Shown: positions 52,427-56,388 of the stretch, one piece after another | Layout: every line of letters starts with the position of its first letter | Position numbering within the stretch: the first letter of the stretch is position 1 | Assembly: GCF_000417505.1 (NCBI RefSeq) | Contig: NZ_APHY01000003.1 | Coordinates: 1-56,388 of the forward strand | Direction: 5' to 3' | DNA length: 56,388 nucleotides | Source: Megasphaera sp. NM10 | GTDB lineage: Bacteria > Bacillota > Negativicutes > Veillonellales > Megasphaeraceae | Position numbers and translations under genes: made by a program | Notes under the pieces: model-generated | The model's input: the letters and a program-made list of their open reading frames with translations, nothing else | Databases searched by the model: none | Told to the model about the DNA's origin: nothing

Positions 52427-53425
52427 ATGATCCAACAAGTTCATTCTCATCCCGATATATACCGTATCCGCGTCGATTTGCCTGACAATCCCCTGCAGTA
52501 TCTCAACGCCTATGTCATCAAAGGAGTGTCTGGCAATCTAGTCATCGACACGGGCTTTAACCGTCCTGAATGTAAACGCGCCTTGTGCCAGGGTTTACAA
52601 GAACTGGACATCCGTTTACAATCTGATACGTCCCTGTTCATCACTCATCTCCACGCTGACCACAGCGGTCTCGTCGGCCTCTTTGCCCAGGCCGGCTGTC
52701 CTATTTACATGCATCCCGTCGATTACCAGTACCTCGTCGATTCCGAAGACGGTTCGACGTGGAAAGCGGCTGAAGATAACTTCATGCGCGAAGGCATGCC
52801 GCCGGCCGAAATCAAGACGCAGTTCTCCAATCAGGCCCGGACCTTTTCGCCAGACCCGCATTTCCCGGTGAACCCTGTCCATGACGGCGACTGCCTCCAC
52901 CTGGCCGGCTGCGATTTACAGGTCATTCACACGCCGGGCCATACGCCGGGCCTGTGCTGCCTGTACCTGCCGAAAGAAGAAGTCTTCTTTACCAGTGACC
53001 ACATCCTCTTCGACATTACGCCGAACATCCAGGTCTGGTATCATATGAAACAGGCCCTGCAACGCTATCTCGAAAGTTTACAGAAAGTGCGGGAACTCCC
53101 CGTCCGACTGGCTCTGCCGGGACACCGTGAAGGCGATACGTCCATTGCCGGCCGCATCGACGAAATCGTGGCCCATCACGACCGACGCCTGGCGGAAATC
53201 TGCCATCTGGCAGGGCTCTATCCGCACAGCACGGCCTACGACATCGCCCCACATATGACCTGGTCCATGCGCGGCAAGCAGTGGAAGGACTTTCCGCCGA
53301 CGCAGAAATGGTTCGCCCTGGGGGAAACGCTGGCCCATATTGAATATCTCGTCGACCACGGTGTCCTGTGCTGCCGTGAAGAACAGGGCTGCCGCCATTA
53401 TGATTTAGTAAGGACGGAAACATAA
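52427..53425 (+). CDS. Metallo-beta-lactamase fold hydrolase
   Basis: 332 aa behind AAAGGAGG. The MBL metal motif THLHADHSGLVG gives H-x-H-x-D-H, with later HTPGHTPGLCCLYL, TSDHILFD and LPGHRE. This matches the glyoxalase-II-like hydrolase group (many are called MBL-fold metallo-hydrolases; some act on thioesters or phosphodiesters). Substrate unknown. No signal peptide, hence cytoplasmic. It is followed 19 bases later by the outer-membrane barrel gene; no functional link is evident. Confidence 0.88.
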   Translation: MIQQVHSHPDIYRIRVDLPDNPLQYLNAYVIKGVSGNLVIDTGFNRPECKRALCQGLQELDIRLQSDTSLFITHLHADHSGLVGLFAQAGCPIYMHPVDYQYLVDSEDGSTWKAAEDNFMREGMPPAEIKTQFSNQARTFSPDPHFPVNPVHDGDCLHLAGCDLQVIHTPGHTPGLCCLYLPKEEVFFTSDHILFDITPNIQVWYHMKQALQRYLESLQKVRELPVRLALPGHREGDTSIAGRIDEIVAHHDRRLAEICHLAGLYPHSTAYDIAPHMTWSMRGKQWKDFPPTQKWFALGETLAHIEYLVDHGVLCCREEQGCRHYDLVRTET

Positions 53426-53444
53426 GTCCTCGAAGGAGGTTTTT

Positions 53445-54598
53445 ATGAAATTCAGTCTGCCTGGTTTGCGTAATTGGATAATCGCTTTTTCGCTCCTGGT
53501 CTGTCCGGCCGGAGCAGCTGCTGCAGGAACGGCGGACTGGTCGTCTGCCGGCCGGTCTTTGGCAGCGACACAGGCTGGGACGGCTTCTTTTTATGAAATG
53601 GCGTCGGACCTTTTCTGGCGGCGCAGCATGATAATCGTTTCGCTTCTTATAAAGACTTGGCCGAACCATCAGAAGATACGGGCTGGTGGGTCAAGACCGA
53701 TTATCGCAGCTATACCTTTCCCGATTACGGCAGCCTGTCTTTCAGCCAGGACTACAGTGCGACCCTCATCGGTTATGATTCGCCGCATGCCATGGCCCGT
53801 TGGGGCGGGACCCTGCATCAGGGCGCTTTTTATACGATGAGCACGTCGAATGTATATACTAATGGTCAGGCAGGAAGCCAGCCCTATGGTGGCGGGTCTG
53901 ACTCTATCAAGGAATATGGCGGCGGTTTTGCCATGGAATGGGGCGATAAGCACGACCGTCACGGTGATGCCGTCATCCGCCTGTCCCAGTTGCAGCATAC
54001 TGTCTCTTATAGCGATGCCGATGGGAATAGCGATTTGGTCAACTACCGGAACTGGCTGATCGCTGCTGGTATACGCTATTATGAAACGCGTCTCTTGCCC
54101 AAGCAATTCTTTTGGGAACCCCAGGCCGGCCTGTCCCTGAGTTATGTCTTCCCTTACACGGTCAGCGGAGACGACGTGACCTATCGGTCCGGGAATAAAC
54201 CCTATGTCACCGGACGCCTGGGCATTATGGCCGGCAAATCGTATAGCGTCAACGGCCATGCCGGCCTGCTCTATGGCCGCTTTGGCGTTCAGCGGGAAAT
54301 GAATGGGACTACGACGGGCAGTCTCCATGGCGATGGCCAGGCACCCCAGACGGCCGATGTCGGTTCCAGCCATTACACCTGGTATGACATGACTTTTGGG
54401 ACGTCCCTGTCTTTGGGGAAGGGGAATTCCGTCTGGGGCGAATTGACAAGGCGGTCCGGCTCCAATATGACGTCGACGTGGAGTGTAAACGGTGGACTGG
54501 TCCTCAAATGGGGCGGTGCCAGCCGGACGACGCGGGAACGGATGAAGGCCCTAAAGAAAGACCCGCACAGCATTGAGCTGGATATCAAGAAAAAATAA
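53445..54598 (+). CDS. Autotransporter-type outer-membrane beta-barrel protein, frameshifted
   Basis: Repaired product about 384 aa. A signal peptide (WIIAFSLLVCPAGAAAAG) precedes a short helical stretch (SFYEMASDLFW) and then a barrel of alternating aromatic strands from about residue 78 (TGWWVKTDYRSYTF) to the closing strand GGLVLKWG. There is no passenger domain. An unusual basic tail of about 28 residues follows the last strand (RTTRERMKALKKDPHSIELD). The early part and the barrel are in different frames; one added C near 53620-53628 (CGCCAGCATG for CGCAGCATG) joins them as RRQHDNRFASYKDLAEPSED. Start has AAGGAGG. It supports a diderm envelope. Confidence 0.72.
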
Positions 54599-54601
54599 TA
54601 A

Positions 54602-54675
54602 AGAATAATTATTCTCCATTATTAACAAGCGTACCGATTTAGTCTATAATGAGCACATAAAGAAAAATAATTATT
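54602..54675. promoter_or_regulatory. Promoter of the superoxide reductase gene with flanking AATAATTATT palindromes
   Basis: TTAACA (54622-54627), 17-bp gap, TATAAT (54645-54650). AATAATTATT occurs on both sides: 54604-54613 (within the perfect 14-bp AGAATAATTATTCT) and 54666-54675. The AT-rich dyads recall PerR/Fur-type sites, which would suit an oxidative-stress gene; the regulator is a guess. Confidence 0.6.
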
Positions 54676-54705
54676 AAGGGGCCAAGCCCCGAAGGAGGAA
54701 CCCAT

Positions 54706-55158
54706 ATGAAACACGTAGAATTTTACCGTAACGATAAAGATGGCAGCGTTTTAGTATCTGTAGGCACGCAAGTACCGGAAAAACTCATCTATGCCGGCCA
54801 GGAATTGACTCATCTCGTCGCCGACACTGTCGATGCAGCTAAAGAAAAACACGTACCGGCTATCCAGAAAATCGATGGTCATCTGGAAGTCCACGTCGGC
54901 TCAGTGACACACCCGATGGAAGAAAAGCATTACATCGAATGGATTGCCCTTGTCGATGACAACGGCGTCGACATCCGTTACCTCAAACCAGGTGAAGAAC
55001 CGAAGGCTGAATTTGAAACAGGCGATGCCGGCGAAGTCTATGCATACTGCAACCTCCACGGCCTGTGGAAGGAGTCGTTCGCTGTCAAAGAAGCGCCGTC
55101 CCTCGACGGGGCCACCTGCTCGCCGGAATTTGGCGGCTGCGTTATCCACGAATTATAA
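54706..55158 (+). CDS. Superoxide reductase (desulfoferrodoxin/neelaredoxin family)
   Basis: 150 aa, start after AAGGAGGA. Reduces superoxide to peroxide at a mononuclear iron. All ligands of the catalytic centre are visible: His49 in KEKHVP (with the active-site Lys48), His69, His75, Cys115 and His118 in YCNLHGLW. The N-terminal region lacks the four cysteines of the desulforedoxin centre, so it is a one-iron form. A C-terminal extension ends with two extra cysteines (Cys138, Cys145), whose role is unknown. Followed 19 bases later by a peroxidase that could remove the product. Confidence 0.92.
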   Translation: MKHVEFYRNDKDGSVLVSVGTQVPEKLIYAGQELTHLVADTVDAAKEKHVPAIQKIDGHLEVHVGSVTHPMEEKHYIEWIALVDDNGVDIRYLKPGEEPKAEFETGDAGEVYAYCNLHGLWKESFAVKEAPSLDGATCSPEFGGCVIHEL

Positions 55159-55177
55159 ACCATAAAGAGGTCACGTC

Positions 55178-55729
55178 ATGAACGTATACGATTTCACTGT
55201 CAAAGATATCCAGGGTCACGATGTATCCCTGAGCCAATATAAAGATAAAGTCCTGCTCATCGTCAATACGGCCAGCAAATGCGGCTTTACACCACAGTAC
55301 GACGGCCTGGAAGCCTTATATCAGAAATATAAGGATAAAGGCCTGGTCATCCTCGGTTTCCCGTGCAACCAGTTCCTGGAACAGGACCCGGAAGATAACC
55401 AGCACATCGAACAGTTCTGCCGCCTCAACCATGGCGTCACCTTCCCGCTCTTTGCGAAAATCGACGTTCGCGGTGATCAGGCAGCTCCGCTTTATCAATA
55501 CCTCACGGGAGCCGCGCCTTTTAAAGGCTACGAAACCGATAAAGAAAGCGGCCAGCTCATCCAGAAGGTCGTTTCCGAATACTATCCGGACAATGCCCAG
55601 GGCAACGGCATCAAATGGAATTTCACCAAATTTCTCATCAACCGGGACGGCAGCCAGGTCCAGCGCTTTGAACCCAGCACGACACCGGAAGAATTAGACC
55701 CAATCCTCGAAAAACTACTCCTCTCCTAA
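55178..55729 (+). CDS. Glutathione peroxidase family thiol peroxidase
   Basis: 183 aa. Thioredoxin-fold peroxidase: NTASKCGFTPQYDGLE with Cys35 as the peroxidatic residue (selenocysteine in animal enzymes), GFPCNQFLEQDP with the conserved Gln, and IKWNFTKFLINRDG with the conserved Trp and Asn. Bacterial Cys forms usually use thioredoxin rather than glutathione. Together with the superoxide reductase it forms an oxygen-defence operon in an otherwise anaerobic gene set. AAAGAGGTCACGTC precedes the start. Confidence 0.93.
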   Translation: MNVYDFTVKDIQGHDVSLSQYKDKVLLIVNTASKCGFTPQYDGLEALYQKYKDKGLVILGFPCNQFLEQDPEDNQHIEQFCRLNHGVTFPLFAKIDVRGDQAAPLYQYLTGAAPFKGYETDKESGQLIQKVVSEYYPDNAQGNGIKWNFTKFLINRDGSQVQRFEPSTTPEELDPILEKLLLS

Positions 55730-55731
55730 TA

Positions 55732-55769
55732 AGAAAAGGGACTGTCGCACATGTGGCAGTCCCTTTTCT
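55732..55769 (+). terminator. Terminator of the superoxide reductase operon
   Basis: 13-bp stem AGAAAAGGGACTG / CAGTCCCTTTTCT with a 12-base loop. A sequence relative (GGGGACTGTCC) without its second arm lies at 55935-55945. Confidence 0.8.
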
Positions 55770-55795
55770 GTAGGGGCGCCACGTGGGGCGCCCGC
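55770..55795. repeat. GC-rich palindromic repeat, copy 2
   Basis: GTAGGGGCGCC ACGTG GGGCGCCCGC: GGGCGCC-type arms around a short loop; related to 52376-52403. The gap 55730-56109 holds no gene. Confidence 0.45.
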
Positions 55796-55878
55796 TTCGG
55801 GATATGTATGATTTACTGCCCCGTTTGCTGGAAGAATTATCCCAATCCCTAACGGGCCGCTCACGTGGCATCCGTATT

Positions 55879-55945
55879 ACAAACTATAAAACCATCTGCT
55901 AATCACGAACCACTAGCCGCTAACCACTTAAAAAGGGGACTGTCC
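55879..55945 (+). repeat. Dispersed intergenic repeat, truncated copy E
   Basis: ACAAACTATAAAACCATCTG, CTAATCACGAACCACTAGCC-type units and TAACCACTT, then GGGGACTGTCC where the hairpin's second arm is missing. It runs up to the tnpB element, whose insertion may have truncated it. Confidence 0.5.
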
Positions 55946-55970
55946 AACCTTATGGGTACAGTATAAGCTG

Positions 55971-56180
55971 TGAACGTACTCCCGCCTATAGAGGCGGGAG
56001 CTTCCTGCTTCAACGAGAACAGCGCTACTGACTCCAAAGAGTTGCGGCGGCTTACACTCTCTCCACAGGCGTAGATTCCCGTGCGCCCCACGGTATTTTA
56101 TGGATTACGTCAGGCAGATATCCGCCTGGCTTCTTCTCGGATATTGATGGCCGCGTTCTTATCGCGGTTATGGTGACTGC
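55971..56180 (-). ncRNA. Candidate omega RNA and right end of the second tnpB element
   Basis: Downstream of tnpB on the minus strand lie ~105 bases ending in GTTGAAGCAGGAAG and a 9-bp hairpin CTCCCGCCT / AGGCGGGAG (55979-56000), then TACGTTCA. This arrangement is characteristic of IS605-family right ends, which together with the 3' end of tnpB form the omega RNA scaffold. The guide would be the ~16-20 bases past the end, beginning near 55970 and reading leftwards. The 5' limit of the RNA is inferred. Confidence 0.5.
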
Positions 56181-56388
56181 CACATTTAGGGCAATCCCAT
56201 TCCCTTACAGATAAGTCCTTGGTTTCGTGGTTCTGATATCCGCAAACATGGCACAGCTGGCTGCTGGGATACCACTTGTCTATCTTGATAAGCTGTTTGC
56301 CTTGCCAAGCCAGTTTATACTCCAGCATGTTCGTGAACATATTCCAGCCATTGTCAGTTACGGATTTGCCAAAACTGAACTTGCCTGA
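56110..56388 (-). CDS. tnpB: TnpB-type RNA-guided nuclease (IS200/IS605 family), C-terminal part
   Basis: 92 residues to the TGA at 56110-56112; the frame is open through the window edge (GKFSFGKSVTDNGWN precedes an internal Met at 56340), so the N-terminus is outside. KIDKWYPSSQLCHVCGYQN and WDCPKCGSHHNRDKNAAINI show the CxxC...CxxC zinc ribbon and the final RuvC Asp in RDKNAAINI. This is the target-nucleic-acid-binding and catalytic end of TnpB. Different from the fragment at the left edge. Confidence 0.9.
   Translation of the reverse strand, partial: SGKFSFGKSVTDNGWNMFTNMLEYKLAWQGKQLIKIDKWYPSSQLCHVCGYQNHETKDLSVREWDCPKCGSHHNRDKNAAINIREEARRISA

Overview
The window looks like a chromosome segment of a diderm, anaerobic Firmicute, most consistent with the Negativicutes and probably a Megasphaera-like Veillonellaceae; this is inferred from gene content. 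Firmicute-type genes (AddAB nuclease, two-subunit iron-sulfur serine dehydratase, class I-beta DAHP synthase) sit beside outer-membrane features (an autotransporter-type beta-barrel, an RND pump, lipid-linked sugar transferases). A superoxide reductase paired with a peroxidase fits an anaerobe. I saw no rRNA, tRNA, prophage or CRISPR array.

Layout. 1-190: 3' end of an IS200/IS605-type tnpB element whose end abuts the gltB stop codon. 181-4743: glutamate synthase large subunit (-). 4931-9398: DedA, two GT39 membrane glycosyltransferases and a uracil-DNA glycosylase-like protein (-). 9489-11291: acyltransferase-like membrane protein (-) and divergent MgtC. 11448-16247: aminotransferase, ADP-ribosylglycohydrolase, IclR regulator, orphan radical SAM enzyme. 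16485-25090: addB-addA-sdaAB-sdaAA. 25091-28887: a small reverse-strand ORF, a candidate structured RNA, a SUFU-domain protein, a lone xanthine-dehydrogenase-type FAD subunit, YqeC and a polysaccharide deacetylase. 28991-37611: an aromatic amino acid supercluster (aroF-tyrA-aroB-aroA-aroC-pheA-aroE-aroK, with aroD convergent) behind a leader-peptide attenuator. 37873-39866: amtB-glnB with a terminator-containing leader. 39942-46613: AEC transporter, M20 amidohydrolase and an RND pump with its adaptor (-). 46823-55729: ClC antiporter, 3D-domain protein, glmU-prs-pth, MBL hydrolase, outer-membrane barrel, superoxide reductase, glutathione peroxidase. 55970-56388: a second, different tnpB element (-).

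How the genes fit together. The aro cluster encodes all seven shikimate steps to chorismate plus prephenate dehydratase and dehydrogenase; chorismate mutase is absent here. Its leader encodes a 55-residue peptide in which 12 of 23 consecutive residues are Phe, Tyr or Trp, followed by an antiterminator that contains the peptide's stop codon and then a terminator: a textbook layout for control by translation of aromatic codons. gltB, amtB and glnB form a nitrogen-assimilation theme.

Two features cut across the window. Five genes (a GT39, pheA, the ClC gene, prs, the barrel) each carry one frameshift that is repaired by adding one base, usually lengthening a short homopolymer; because prs is normally essential, sequencing under-calls are the likeliest cause. 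A dispersed intergenic repeat of about 110 bp, ending in a GAGGCTGTC/GACAGCCTC-type hairpin, occurs in both orientations at four or five places.
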